64,000 nucleotides of DNA from Aeromicrobium phoceense (GCF_013868155.1 NZ_JACEOG010000001.1:992001-1056000); one strand, 5' to 3'. Shown: positions 49,003 through 58,494, counted from the stretch's first letter. Numbers and translations are program-made. The notes: a model not told the origin generated them from the letters alone.

Positions 49003-51534
49003 GTGGCCTCCTCCCGTCTCGTCGACCGGCTCCCCGCCGGCACCACCGACGACGTCGACGCGGTGCACGAGGCCATCCTCGACTGGATCCAGGACCGCGG
49101 CCTGACGCCGTACCCCGCGCAGGACGAGGCGATCCTCGAGATGGTCGCCGGGTCCAACGTCGTGCTGGCCACGCCCACCGGCTCGGGCAAGAGCCTCGTC
49201 GCCACGGCGGCGATGGGGGCGGCGCTCGCGCGCGGTGAGTGCAGTGTCTACACCGCGCCGATCAAGGCGCTCGTCAGCGAGAAGTTCTTCGACCTGTGCG
49301 AGGTCTTCGGCGCCGACAACGTCGGCATGGTCACCGGCGACGCCGCCGTGAACGCCGACGCGCCGATCATCGCCGCGACGGCCGAGATCCTGGCGAACAT
49401 GGCGCTGCGCGAGGGCGCCGCGGCCGACATCGGCCTGGTCGTGATGGACGAGTTCCACTTCTACGCCGACCCCGACCGCGGCTGGGCCTGGCAGGTGCCG
49501 CTGATCGAGCTGCCGCGCGCCCAGTTCCTGCTCATGTCGGCCACGCTCGGCGACACGACGCGCCTCGAGTCCGACCTCGCCCGGCGCACGGGCCGCGAGA
49601 CCGTGGCGGTCACGTCGGTCGAGCGTCCGGTGCCGCTGGTCAGCGAGTACGTCACCACGCCGGTGCACGAGACGCTGGAGCAGCTCGTCGAGACGCACCA
49701 GACGCCGGTCTACGTCGTGCACTTCTCGCAGGCGGCCGCGCTGGAGCGCGCGCAGGCCCTGACCAGCGCCAAGGTCGCCACCCGCGCCGAGCGCGACGCG
49801 ATCGCCGACGCGCTGGGCGACTTCCGCTTCACCTCGGCCTTCGGCAAGACCCTCTCGCGTCTGATCCGCATGGGCATCGGCGTCCACCACGCCGGCATGC
49901 TGCCGCGGTACCGCCGCCTCGTCGAGACCCTCACGCAGCAGGGGCTGCTCAAGGTGGTGTGCGGCACCGACACGCTCGGCGTCGGCATCAACGTGCCGAT
50001 CCGCACCGTGCTCTTCAGCGGCCTGTCGAAGTACGACGGCACCCGCCAGCGCCATCTCCAGGTGCGCGAGTTCCAGCAGATCGCCGGGCGCGCGGGCCGC
50101 GCCGGGTTCGACACCGTGGGGCACGTCGTCGTCGAGGCGCCCGAGCACGAGATCGAGAACGCCCGGCTCGTGCGCAAGGCCGGAGACGACCCGAAGAAGC
50201 TCAAGCGCATCCAGCGCAAGAAGCCGCCCGAGGGCTTCGTCTCCTGGGGGCACGGCACGTTCGAGCGACTCGTGAACGGCACGCCCGAGCCGCTGGTCTC
50301 GCGGATGAAGGTCAGTCACGCGATGGTGCTCGACGTCATCACCCGGCCCGGCGACGCGCGCGCGGCGCTGGAGCACCTGATCCGCGAGAGCGGCGAGACC
50401 GAGGAGTCGCAGGAGCGCCTGCTGGCCGAGGTCGAGAACATCGTCGAGGCGCTGCTGGCCGGTGAGGTCGTCGAGCGGCTCGACCCGCCGGACGCCCAGG
50501 GCCGCACCCTGCGCCTGACCGTCGACCTGCAGGCGAACTTCGCGCTGAACCAGCCGTTGTCGCCGTTCGCGGTCGCGGCCTTCGACCTGCTCGACCGCGA
50601 GTCGCCCACCTACGCCCTCGACGTCGTGTCGGTCGTGGAGTCCACGCTCGACGACCCGCGACCGATCATCAGCGCCCAGCGATTCCGGGCCCGCGGCGAG
50701 GCGGTCGCAGAGATGAAGATGGACGGCATCGAGTACGACGAGCGGATGGAGCTGCTCGAGGACGTCGAGCACCCCAAGCCGCTCGAGGACCTGCTGAACG
50801 CCGCCTACGAGATGTACCGCAACGGTCACCCGTGGGTGGCCGACCACGAGCTGCGGCCGAAGTCGGTCGTGCGCGAGATGTGGGAGCGGGCCATGACGTT
50901 CTCCGAGGTCATCGCCGAGTACCGCCTGGCCCGGTCCGAGGGGCTCGTCCTGCGCTACCTCTCCGACGTCTACAAGACGCTCGTGCGCACGGTGCCCACG
51001 GCGGTGCGCAACGACGAGCTGACCGACCTCACCGAGTGGCTGGGCGAGCTGGTGCGCCAGACCGACTCCAGCCTGCTCGACGAGTGGGAGCAGCTGATCG
51101 CGCCCGGCGAGGACCCGGCCGACGTGCGCCCGCAGGCCACCGGCGCCGAGACGCCGCGCCCGCTCACCGCGAACGCCCGGGCCTTCCGTGTGCTGGTGCG
51201 CAACGCGATGTTCCGCCGGGTCGAGCTGGCCGCGTTCGGCCGGTGGGACGCGCTCGGCGAGCTCGACGCGGCCTCCGGGTGGGACGCGCTGGCGTGGCGC
51301 GAGGCGATCGCCGGCTACCGCGAGGAGTACAGCGAACTGGGCAGCGGCGCCCAGGCCCGCGGCCCGCAGCTGTTCATGGTCGAGGACGAGACGCGCCGCG
51401 TCTGGCAGGTCCGGCAGGTGTTCGACGACCCCGAGGGCGATCGCGACTGGGGCATCAGCGCCGAGGTCGACCTCGACGCCTCCGACGCCGAGGGCGAGCC
51501 GGTGGTCCGCGTCCTCGACATCGGTCCGCGCTGA
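49003..51534 (+). CDS. DEAD/DEAH-box (Ski2-like) helicase with DUF3516 C-terminus
   Basis: The 843-residue protein has an SF2 helicase core: motif I ATPTGSGKS (about 56-64), DEFH box near 150, SATLGD (motif III), and HHAGMLPRYR and QIAGRAGRAG (motif VI). The C-terminal half (about 400-843) matches the actinobacterial DUF3516 extension. It is probably an RNA helicase involved in RNA turnover. It starts at GTG 49003. It sits inside an otherwise conserved gene block and is bracketed, together with the next gene, by two copies of an intergenic element. Confidence 0.9.
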   Translation: MASSRLVDRLPAGTTDDVDAVHEAILDWIQDRGLTPYPAQDEAILEMVAGSNVVLATPTGSGKSLVATAAMGAALARGECSVYTAPIKALVSEKFFDLCEVFGADNVGMVTGDAAVNADAPIIAATAEILANMALREGAAADIGLVVMDEFHFYADPDRGWAWQVPLIELPRAQFLLMSATLGDTTRLESDLARRTGRETVAVTSVERPVPLVSEYVTTPVHETLEQLVETHQTPVYVVHFSQAAALERAQALTSAKVATRAERDAIADALGDFRFTSAFGKTLSRLIRMGIGVHHAGMLPRYRRLVETLTQQGLLKVVCGTDTLGVGINVPIRTVLFSGLSKYDGTRQRHLQVREFQQIAGRAGRAGFDTVGHVVVEAPEHEIENARLVRKAGDDPKKLKRIQRKKPPEGFVSWGHGTFERLVNGTPEPLVSRMKVSHAMVLDVITRPGDARAALEHLIRESGETEESQERLLAEVENIVEALLAGEVVERLDPPDAQGRTLRLTVDLQANFALNQPLSPFAVAAFDLLDRESPTYALDVVSVVESTLDDPRPIISAQRFRARGEAVAEMKMDGIEYDERMELLEDVEHPKPLEDLLNAAYEMYRNGHPWVADHELRPKSVVREMWERAMTFSEVIAEYRLARSEGLVLRYLSDVYKTLVRTVPTAVRNDELTDLTEWLGELVRQTDSSLLDEWEQLIAPGEDPADVRPQATGAETPRPLTANARAFRVLVRNAMFRRVELAAFGRWDALGELDAASGWDALAWREAIAGYREEYSELGSGAQARGPQLFMVEDETRRVWQVRQVFDDPEGDRDWGISAEVDLDASDAEGEPVVRVLDIGPR

Positions 51535-51557
51535 CCGCCGCCCCGGCCCGCGGCCCG

Positions 51558-51620
51558 CGACTTTTGTGACGTCATTCGGTGCGGATCGCCGACGCGGACC
51601 GAACGGCGTCACAGAAGTCG
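51558..51620. terminator. Long imperfect palindrome after the helicase gene
   Basis: Arms of about 26 bases (51558-51583 and 51595-51620) begin CGACTT and end AAGTCG and pair with about four mismatches, several of which are G-U compatible. It starts 24 bases after the helicase stop. It is a likely terminator and may be a repeat-family member. Confidence 0.65.
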
Positions 51621-51657
51621 GCCGTGGGGTGAGGCCGGGCGACGTAGGTTGGACGCC

Positions 51658-52698
51658 ATGATCGACTGGAAGGTCGCCAGCTCCACGGCCCGGCGGCTCA
51701 TGAAGCCCGGGCCCGACCTCAGCGCGGCGGAGGTCGAGGAGGTCGTCGCCGAGCTGCGCGAGGCCTCGGCGATCGCCGAGGGGCCGGTCCGGGAGTTCAC
51801 CGGCCTCGTTCCCGCCTACCCGACGCCCGTCCTGGTGGTCGACCGTCCGCGCTGGGCCGATGCCAATCTCGCCGCGTTCGAGGTCCTGATGACCCCGTTC
51901 AACGAGAAGCTCGCCGCCGAGGGCAAGCTGCCCACGGGCCTGCCCAAGGCCGTCGGCGGGCGCGTCACCGGCGTCGAGCTGGGCGCGATCGTGGCGTTCC
52001 TCGGTGGGAAGGTGCTGGGCCAGTTCGACCCGTTCGCCGAGGGCGGCCACGGACCCGGGCGCCTGCTGCTGGTCGCGCCGAACATCGTGCACGTCGAGCG
52101 CGAGCTCAACGTCGACCCCACCGACTTCCGGCGCTGGGTGTGCCTGCACGAGGAGACGCACCGCGCGCAGTTCACCGCGGTGCCGTGGATGCGCGGCCAC
52201 ATGCTGAGCCAGGTCGACCAGCTGATGGATGTCACCGACGTCGGCGGGGGAGCGGTGACCGACCTGCTCTCCGAAGCGCTGCCCGAGCTGGTGCGCATCG
52301 TCCGCGGCGACTCGGACAAGTCCCTGTCGGACCTGTTCCAGAACGAGCAGCAGCGCGAGGTGGTCGACCGGCTCACCGGACTGATGTCGCTGCTCGAGGG
52401 CCACGCGGACGTCGTGATGGACGACATCGGCCCCGAGATCGTGCCGAGCGTCGCCGAGATCCGTCGCAAGTTCACCAAGCGCCGGGCCTCCGGCTCGACG
52501 CTGTCGAAGGTCTTCCGCCGGCTGCTCGGCTACGAGGCCAAGATGCGCCAGTACAGCGAGGGCGCCACCTTCGTCCGCACCGTCACCGACCAGGTCGGCA
52601 AGGACGGCTTCGACGCCGTCTGGGCCGCCCCCGAGCACCTGCCCACGCGCGCCGAGATCGTCGACCCGAAGTCCTGGGTCGCCCGCGTCCACGGCTGA
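51658..52698 (+). CDS. Zinc-dependent metalloprotease (DUF2342, F420-associated family)
   Basis: The 346-residue protein has the metalloprotease motif HEETH at 164-168 in CLHEETHRAQF, followed by downstream acidic residues that could be the third ligand. It belongs to the conserved actinobacterial family often labelled coenzyme F420 biosynthesis-associated, though no F420 gene is present here. There is no signal peptide. It habitually lies between dacB and tilS in this lineage, which fits. ATG 51658 is the start. Confidence 0.88.
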   Translation: MIDWKVASSTARRLMKPGPDLSAAEVEEVVAELREASAIAEGPVREFTGLVPAYPTPVLVVDRPRWADANLAAFEVLMTPFNEKLAAEGKLPTGLPKAVGGRVTGVELGAIVAFLGGKVLGQFDPFAEGGHGPGRLLLVAPNIVHVERELNVDPTDFRRWVCLHEETHRAQFTAVPWMRGHMLSQVDQLMDVTDVGGGAVTDLLSEALPELVRIVRGDSDKSLSDLFQNEQQREVVDRLTGLMSLLEGHADVVMDDIGPEIVPSVAEIRRKFTKRRASGSTLSKVFRRLLGYEAKMRQYSEGATFVRTVTDQVGKDGFDAVWAAPEHLPTRAEIVDPKSWVARVHG

Positions 52699-52728
52699 GG
52701 CGCGGACGTGTCCGGCCGCCCGTCGACG

Positions 52729-52981
52729 TGGTCTCGATACGTCGCTCGCTGCGCTCGCGTACTACTCGACCACCGGCCCGGCGACCGAGCAGCAGGGCGA
52801 CGAACGAGCTCGCGTCGCGTCGACCCCTGCGCTCCGCTCGGAGATCGAGGAACGAGCTCGCGTCGCGTCGACCCCTGCGCTCTGCTCGGTGACCGAGGGA
52901 CGGGCTCGCGTCGCGTCGACCGCTGCGCGCTCCTCGGTGATCGAGTAGCAGGGCGAGGGACGAGCCCGCGTATCGAGATCA
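52729..52981. repeat. TIR-bounded intergenic element, copy 2 (253 bp)
   Basis: The ends TGGTCTCGATACG (52729-52741) and CGTATCGAGATCA (52969-52981) are inverted repeats with one mismatch. The left interior (CGCTCGCTGCGCTCGCG and CTCGACCACC) is shared with copy 1. The extra length comes from an internal tandem array. It lies between the metalloprotease and tilS genes. Confidence 0.82.
52802..52945. repeat. Three 48-bp tandem repeats inside element copy 2
   Basis: Units are at 52802-52849, 52850-52897 and 52898-52945. Each starts GAACGAGCTCGCG or GGACGGGCTCGCG, continues TCGCGTCGACC and ends [A/T]C[C/T]GAG-like. A partial unit with an AGCAGGGCGA insert flanks each side. The unit length is a multiple of 3, but no start or ribosome binding site supports translation. 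Confidence 0.85.
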
Positions 52982-52994
52982 GGGTGGCCCACGC

Positions 52995-53936
52995 GTGACC
53001 CGGCTCGACCCGCTCGTCGCGCGGGCGCGGAACCTCGTCGAGCCCCACCTGGCCCCCGGAGCGGTCGTCGCGGTCTCCGGCGGTGCCGACTCCCTGGCCC
53101 TGGCCGCGGTCGTCGCCTTCTTCGTGCGCCGCCGCGGCGTCGAGGCGCGCGCGGTGGTCGTCGACCACGGCCTCCAGCAGGGCTCGGCGGAGGTCGCCGC
53201 CCGCGCCGCCGAGCAGTGCGCGTCGCTCGGCCTGCCCGCCTCGGTCAGCACCGTGGAGGTCGGTGACCTCGGCACCGGACCGGAGGACGCCGCGCGCGTC
53301 GCCCGCTACCGCGCGCTGCACCGCGAGGCCGGCCGCGGCGGCCTGCTGCTTGCGCACACCCTCGACGACCAGGCCGAGACGGTCCTGCTGGGCCTGGCGC
53401 GCGGCTCGGGTCCCCGCGCGATCGACGGGATGCGTTCGGTGAGCGGCCGACTGCACCGGCCCTTCCTCACCCTGCGACGCTCCGAGACCGAGCGGATCTG
53501 CGCGCTGCACGACCTCGAGTGGTGGGAGGACCCGCACAACGACGACTCCTCCTACCGCCGTGTCCGCGTGCGGCGCGAGCTGCTGCCGCTGCTGGAGGAC
53601 GTGCTCGGCGGGGGCGTGGCCGAGGCGCTGGGGCGCACCGCCGACCTGGTGCGCGCGGACGCCGACCTCCTCGACGCCATGGCCTCCAACGAGACGCCGA
53701 CGAAGGGCGAGATCGACGACGTCGAGTCGTTCGGCGACCTCGATCGCGCCCTGCGCCTGCGGGTGTGGCGCCGTCTGGCGGTGGCCGCCGGCGCGGCGCC
53801 GGGCGAGCTGTCGCACGCCCACACCCTCGCCCTCGACGGGCTGCTGAACGCCCGCGGCGGCACACGGATCGAGCTCCCCGGTCATGTCGTCGCCGTCCGC
53901 GAGGGCGCCGGGGTCCGGTTCCGCGACGAACGATGA
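52995..53936 (+). CDS. tilS: tRNA(Ile)-lysidine synthetase
   Basis: The 313-residue N-type ATP pyrophosphatase modifies the wobble C34 of tRNA-Ile(CAU) to lysidine, allowing AUA decoding. The PP-loop SGGADS lies at about 28-33, followed by LLLAHTLDDQAETVLLGLARGSG and the WWEDPHNDD..YRRVRVR motif. It is short because it lacks the E. coli-type C-terminal domains, as in other actinobacteria. GTG 52995 is the start. The stop codon lies inside hairpin repeat copy B. Confidence 0.93.
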   Translation: MTRLDPLVARARNLVEPHLAPGAVVAVSGGADSLALAAVVAFFVRRRGVEARAVVVDHGLQQGSAEVAARAAEQCASLGLPASVSTVEVGDLGTGPEDAARVARYRALHREAGRGGLLLAHTLDDQAETVLLGLARGSGPRAIDGMRSVSGRLHRPFLTLRRSETERICALHDLEWWEDPHNDDSSYRRVRVRRELLPLLEDVLGGGVAEALGRTADLVRADADLLDAMASNETPTKGEIDDVESFGDLDRALRLRVWRRLAVAAGAAPGELSHAHTLALDGLLNARGGTRIELPGHVVAVREGAGVRFRDER

Positions 53937-53980
53937 GGCATTCCGCCCCGCTGCGGCACCCGAATGCCTCATCGTGCGAC
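53925..53980. repeat. Hairpin repeat, copy B
   Basis: GATGAGGCATTC (53932-53943) and GAATGCCTCATC (53962-53973) form a perfect 12-bp stem extended outward by several pairs. It shares the 18 bases ACCCGAATGCCTCATCGT and the CCCCGCTG loop with copy A at 22526-22585. The left arm contains the tilS stop codon. Confidence 0.8.
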
Positions 53981-54029
53981 CTCGCCACCGGCTGAGACCG
54001 ATTCCGCCGCTTGTGGCACGCTGGGCGTC

Positions 54030-54584
54030 GTGGACACCTCGCACGTCGAAGCCGACCTCGACCTGACCCAGACGCTCTTCACCGAGGAGCAGATCAAGGC
54101 CCGGCTGGCCGAGATGGCCCGCCAGATCGAGGCCGACTACGAGGGCCGCGACGTACTGCTCGTCGGCGTCCTCAAGGGCGCGGTCATGGTGATGGCCGAC
54201 CTCTCCCGCGAGCTGAACCGCCACGTCGAGATCGACTGGATGGCCGTGTCGTCCTACGCCGGCACCAAGTCCTCCGGCGTCGTCCGCATCCTCAAGGACC
54301 TCGACACCGACCTCGACGGCCGTCACGTGCTGATCGTCGAGGACATCATCGACACCGGCCTGACCCTGTCCTGGCTGGTCGCCAACCTGAAGTCGCGCGG
54401 CCCGGCCTCGGTCGAGATCGCCACGCTGCTGCGCAAGCCCGAGGCCCTCGAGATGCCCGTCGACGTCAAGTACGTCGGCTTCGACATCCCGAACGCCTTC
54501 GTGATCGGCTACGGACTCGACTACGACGAGAAGTACCGCAATTTGCGCAGCATCGGCACACTGGCCAAGCACATGTACTCCTGA
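54030..54584 (+). CDS. hpt: Hypoxanthine phosphoribosyltransferase
   Basis: The 184-residue purine-salvage enzyme converts hypoxanthine or guanine to IMP or GMP with PRPP. The PRPP-binding motif VLIVEDIIDTGLT, the loop VSSYAGTKSSG and the base-binding KYVGFDIPNAFVIGYGLDYDEKYRNL are all present. GTG 54030 starts the conserved DTSHVEADL segment. It is 54 bases before ftsH, as in many actinobacteria. Confidence 0.95.
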   Translation: MDTSHVEADLDLTQTLFTEEQIKARLAEMARQIEADYEGRDVLLVGVLKGAVMVMADLSRELNRHVEIDWMAVSSYAGTKSSGVVRILKDLDTDLDGRHVLIVEDIIDTGLTLSWLVANLKSRGPASVEIATLLRKPEALEMPVDVKYVGFDIPNAFVIGYGLDYDEKYRNLRSIGTLAKHMYS

Positions 54585-54638
54585 GTACGCGGCTGTGAGC
54601 ATCGAACGGAACACCACCTGCATGAACGACGAGGCGGC

Positions 54639-56657
54639 ATGAGCATCAAGAGCGTGTTCAAGGGACCGTGGCTGTGGATCATCCTGATCGCGGGCGTGGT
54701 CATCGGCGTGCTGTCGTTCTCCGGCTCGGCCGACGGGTACCGCGAGGTCAAGACCGCCACGATGGTGGGCTACTTCAACGACGCCAAGATCAAGGACGTC
54801 ACCTTCGTCGACGGCGACCAGGAGGTCCGCGCGACCCTCAAGGGCGACGACGAGAAGAAGGTCAAGGCCACGTGGCTCGGCCAGGACCAGGGGTCCCAGC
54901 TCGTCACCCAGGCGCAGAAGCTGGTCGACGACGACCAGATGAACGCCTACAACGTCAAGATCCCGCCGAAGAACACGTTCCTCTCGGTGCTGCTGAGCTT
55001 CCTGCCGTTCGTCATCTTCATCCTGATCTTCCTGTGGCTGATGAACTCGATGCAGGGCGGCGGCGGCCGAGTCATGCAGTTCGCCAAGTCCAAGGCGAAG
55101 CTGATGACCAAGGACACGCCGCAGACCACCTTCGCCGACGTCGCCGGCTGTGACGAGGCGATCGAGGAGCTCGGCGAGATCAAGGAGTTCCTGCAGGAGC
55201 CCGCGAAGTTCCAGGCCGTCGGCGCGAAGATCCCCAAGGGCGTGCTGCTCTACGGGCCGCCCGGCACCGGCAAGACCCTGCTTGCCCGCGCCGTCGCCGG
55301 CGAGGCGGGCGTGCCGTTCTACTCGATCTCCGGCTCGGACTTCGTCGAGATGTTCGTCGGTGTCGGCGCCAGCCGCGTTCGCGACCTGTTCGAGCAGGCG
55401 AAGGACAACGCCCCCGCGATCGTCTTCATCGACGAGATCGACGCCGTCGGCCGTCACCGCGGCACCGGCATGGGCGGCGGCCACGACGAGCGCGAGCAGA
55501 CCCTCAACCAGCTGCTCGTCGAGATGGACGGCTTCGACGTGCGCGGCGGGGTCATCCTGATCGCCGCGACGAACCGTCCTGACGTGCTCGACCCCGCGCT
55601 GCTGCGTCCGGGTCGCTTCGACCGCCAGATCGCGGTGGAGGCCCCCGATCTGGCGGGCCGCACCCAGATCCTCAAGGTGCACGCCCGGGGCAAGCCCATC
55701 GCGCCCGGTGTCGACCTCGAGGCCGTCGCGCGCCGCACCCCCGGCTTCAGCGGCGCCGACCTGGCCAACGTCCTGAACGAGGCTGCGCTGCTCACCGCGC
55801 GCGGTGCCGCCACGACGATCGACAACGAGGCGCTGGACGAGGCGATCGACCGCGTCATCTCCGGCCCGCAGAAGCGCTCGCGCCTCATGAACGAGCACGA
55901 GCGCCTCGTCACCGCCTACCACGAGGGCGGCCACGCCCTGGTGGCCGCGGCGCTGCCGCAGAGCGACCCCGTGCACAAGATCACGATCCTGCCGCGCGGC
56001 CGTGCCCTCGGCTACACGATGGTGCTGCCCGACGAGGACAAGTACAGCCAGACGCGCGCCGAGCTGCTCGACAAGCTGGCCTACATGCTCGGTGGCCGCG
56101 CCGCCGAGGAGCTGGTCTTCCACGACCCCACCACGGGTGCCGGCAACGACATCGAGAAGGCCACCAGCCTGGCCCGCGCGATGGTCACGCAGTACGGCAT
56201 GAGCGAGCGCATCGGTGCGGTGCGGTTCGGCGAGGACAACGGCCAGCCGTTCCTGGGCCGCGACATCGGCCACTCGCGGAACTACTCCGAGGACATCGCC
56301 GCGACGATCGACGACGAGATCTCCTCGCTCATCGCGCAGGCCCACCAGGAGGCGTTCGACATCCTCGTGGACAACCGCGAGGTGCTCGACAGCCTCGTGC
56401 GCGAGCTGATGGAGAAGGAGACCCTCGACAAGGCCGAGGTCGCCCGCATCTTCGAGGCCCTGAACCGGCGCGAGATCCGTCCCGCGTGGACCGGCTCGGA
56501 CACGCGCCTCCCGTCGTCGCAGCCGCCCATCGTCGTGCCGCATCGCAACGGCTCCAGCCGTGACGATCGCGAGGACGGTATCGTCGTCGGACCGGACACC
56601 GGCCCCGACGCACCTCCTGTCGACGAGCCCCAGCCGGGCGAGTCACCCACCATCTGA
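54639..56657 (+). CDS. ftsH: ATP-dependent membrane zinc protease FtsH
   Basis: The 672-residue membrane AAA+ protease degrades unassembled and damaged membrane proteins and some regulators. It has two membrane helices (about 11-28 and 114-136) flanking the short extracytoplasmic domain, Walker A GPPGTGKT (206-213), the second region of homology [17 protein letters not shown], and the zinc motif HEGGH (428-432). The C-terminal tail is acidic and Pro-rich. It overlaps nothing, but folE begins 8 bases after its stop. Confidence 0.97.
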   Translation: MSIKSVFKGPWLWIILIAGVVIGVLSFSGSADGYREVKTATMVGYFNDAKIKDVTFVDGDQEVRATLKGDDEKKVKATWLGQDQGSQLVTQAQKLVDDDQMNAYNVKIPPKNTFLSVLLSFLPFVIFILIFLWLMNSMQGGGGRVMQFAKSKAKLMTKDTPQTTFADVAGCDEAIEELGEIKEFLQEPAKFQAVGAKIPKGVLLYGPPGTGKTLLARAVAGEAGVPFYSISGSDFVEMFVGVGASRVRDLFEQAKDNAPAIVFIDEIDAVGRHRGTGMGGGHDEREQTLNQLLVEMDGFDVRGGVILIAATNRPDVLDPALLRPGRFDRQIAVEAPDLAGRTQILKVHARGKPIAPGVDLEAVARRTPGFSGADLANVLNEAALLTARGAATTIDNEALDEAIDRVISGPQKRSRLMNEHERLVTAYHEGGHALVAAALPQSDPVHKITILPRGRALGYTMVLPDEDKYSQTRAELLDKLAYMLGGRAAEELVFHDPTTGAGNDIEKATSLARAMVTQYGMSERIGAVRFGEDNGQPFLGRDIGHSRNYSEDIAATIDDEISSLIAQAHQEAFDILVDNREVLDSLVRELMEKETLDKAEVARIFEALNRREIRPAWTGSDTRLPSSQPPIVVPHRNGSSRDDREDGIVVGPDTGPDAPPVDEPQPGESPTI

Positions 56658-56665
56658 GGAGCGCC

Positions 56666-57229
56666 GTGTCCGTCGACCTACCCCGTGCCGAGGCGGCCGT
56701 CCGCGAACTGCTCGCAGCCATCGGTGAGGACCCCGAGCGCGACGGACTCGAGGACACCCCCGCGCGCGTCGCCCGTTCCTACACCGAGCTGCTGCGCGGG
56801 TACGACCAGGACGCCAAGGAGGTGCTCTCCGCCGTCTTCGAGGTGGGGCACCGCGAGCTGGTCCTGGTGCGCGACATCGAGCTGTGGAGCATGTGCGAGC
56901 ACCACATGGTGCCGTTCTTCGGCGTCGCCCACGTGGGCTACATCCCGGGTGAGCACGGCCATGTCACCGGCCTGTCCAAGCTCGCCCGCCTCGTCGACGT
57001 CTACGCCCGGCGGCTGCAGGTGCAGGAGCGCCTCACCACGCAGATCGCCGAGTCGATCGTGGAGGTCCTGGAGCCCGAGGGCGTCATCGTCGTCATCGAG
57101 GCCGAGCACCTGTGCATGACGATGCGCGGCGTCGCCAAGGCCGGCGCCCGCACCATCACCAGCGCCGTGCGCGGCCAGCTGCTCGACCCAGCCACCCGCG
57201 CCGAGGCGATGAACCTCATCAGCAGGTGA
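56666..57229 (+). CDS. folE: GTP cyclohydrolase I
   Basis: The 187-residue enzyme converts GTP to 7,8-dihydroneopterin triphosphate, the first committed step of folate synthesis. Zinc ligands Cys77, His80 and Cys150 are present in [10 protein letters not shown] and EAEHLCM, with GLSKLARLV and the substrate loop intact. GTG 56666 follows GAGGAG. It heads the folE-folP-NTF2-folB-folK run. Confidence 0.96.
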   Translation: MSVDLPRAEAAVRELLAAIGEDPERDGLEDTPARVARSYTELLRGYDQDAKEVLSAVFEVGHRELVLVRDIELWSMCEHHMVPFFGVAHVGYIPGEHGHVTGLSKLARLVDVYARRLQVQERLTTQIAESIVEVLEPEGVIVVIEAEHLCMTMRGVAKAGARTITSAVRGQLLDPATRAEAMNLISR

Positions 57230-57242
57230 GGCAGGAGCGCGC

Positions 57243-58094
57243 ATGACGACCCCACCGATCCCCGGACTCCCCGAGGACCGGTGCGTCGTGATGGGGGTCG
57301 TCAACGTCACGCCCGACTCCTTCTCCGACGGAGGTCGCTGGTTCGACCCCGGTGCGGCCGCCGAGCACGGACTCGACCTGGTGCGGCGCGGTGCCGACCT
57401 CGTCGACGTCGGCGGCGAGTCCACCCGTCCGGGTGCGCTACCTGTCGACCGCGAGGAGGAGCTGCGCCGCGTCGTCCCGGTGGTGCGCCGGCTGGCCGAC
57501 GCGGGCGTCGTCGTCTCCGTCGACACGATGTGGTCCGAGACGGCCGAGCAGTCGATCGAGGCGGGCGCGGCGATCGTCAACGACGTGTCGGGCGGCCGTG
57601 CCGACCCGCAGATGGTGCCGCTCGTCGCCCGTGCCGGCGTCCCGTTCGTCGTGATGCACTGGCGCGCGCACTCGGACCGGATGCAGCAGCACACCGACTA
57701 CGACGACGTCGTCGAGGACGTGGTCTCCGAGCTCCGCAGCCAGTACGCGGCCGTGTGCGAGGCGGGCGTCGACCCGGAGCGGGTCATCCTCGATCCCGGC
57801 CTGGGCTTCAGCAAGACCGGCGACCAGAACTGGACCCTGCTCGCGCACCTCGAGCGCTTCACCGACCTCGGCCGACCGCTGCTCGTCGCCGCCAGCCGCA
57901 AGGGCTTCCTCGGCGCCCTGCTGGCCGACTCCGTGGGCCCGCGCCCGGTCGACGGCCGCGAGGACGCGACCGCGGCCATCAGCACCCTCTCGGCGATGGC
58001 GGGGGCGTGGGGCGTGCGCGTCCACGACCCCCGGCCCAGCGCCGACGCCGTGCGCGTCGCGGCCCGCCTGCGCTCGGAGGCCGCCCGTGGCTGA
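57243..58094 (+). CDS. folP: Dihydropteroate synthase
   Basis: The 283-residue TIM-barrel enzyme condenses the pterin pyrophosphate with p-aminobenzoate and is the sulfonamide target. Motifs are VNVTPDSFSDGG, DVGGESTRPGA, IVNDVSGG, DPGLGFSKTGDQNW and VAASRKGFLG. It starts 13 bases after folE and overlaps the next gene by 8 bases. Confidence 0.96.
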   Translation: MTTPPIPGLPEDRCVVMGVVNVTPDSFSDGGRWFDPGAAAEHGLDLVRRGADLVDVGGESTRPGALPVDREEELRRVVPVVRRLADAGVVVSVDTMWSETAEQSIEAGAAIVNDVSGGRADPQMVPLVARAGVPFVVMHWRAHSDRMQQHTDYDDVVEDVVSELRSQYAAVCEAGVDPERVILDPGLGFSKTGDQNWTLLAHLERFTDLGRPLLVAASRKGFLGALLADSVGPRPVDGREDATAAISTLSAMAGAWGVRVHDPRPSADAVRVAARLRSEAARG

Positions 58095-58494
58095 CGTCCT
58101 GGCCGCCCACCGCGCGTTCTACGACGCGATCGAGACCGGCGACGTCGACCTCATGGCGTCGCTGTGGGTCGACGACGTCGCCACCACCTGCGTGCACCCG
58201 GGCGCTCCGCCGCTGAACGGGACGGGTCCGATCCTGCGGTCGTGGACCGTGCTGATGGCCGGCGTCGGCTACATCCAGTTCTTCCTGACCGACGTCGAGG
58301 TCACCCTGCTGCCCGCCACCGACCCGACCACGGCGATCGTCGTGTGCACCGAGAACATCCTGTCCGACGCAGGGTCGGTGGAGTCGTTCAACGGCGGTCG
58401 CGCGGTCGCCACGAGCATCTTGGTCCGCGATGCGGGACAATGGCGATTCTTCGCGAGGCACGCCTCGTCCCTGATCGAACCGGAGGATGCGTGA
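58087..58494 (+). CDS. NTF2/SnoaL-like protein embedded in the folate operon
   Basis: The 135-residue cone-shaped alpha+beta protein (NTF2-like fold) begins VLAAHRAFYDAIETGDVDLMASLW and contains TTCVHPGAPPLNGTGPILRSW and a C-terminal beta sheet ending WRFFARHAS. No catalytic set is proven. It overlaps folP by 8 bases and folB by 4, so it is made with the folate enzymes. It could be an enzyme or binding protein for a pterin intermediate, possibly the missing dihydroneopterin triphosphate step, but that is conjecture. Confidence 0.82.
   Translation: MADVLAAHRAFYDAIETGDVDLMASLWVDDVATTCVHPGAPPLNGTGPILRSWTVLMAGVGYIQFFLTDVEVTLLPATDPTTAIVVCTENILSDAGSVESFNGGRAVATSILVRDAGQWRFFARHASSLIEPEDA

Noticed and set aside
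52802..52945. CRISPR array
   Set aside because: Units are directly contiguous with no spacers, only three copies exist and no cas gene is near.
48868..52981. Composite transposon carrying the helicase and metalloprotease
   Set aside because: There is no transposase, and I see no target-site duplication around the outer ends; the metalloprotease is a normal member of this gene block.
52530..56543. Long minus-strand frame including 16-residue repeats
   Set aside because: The repeats are just the 48-bp tandem units read in an open frame; the rest is antisense to tilS, hpt and ftsH.
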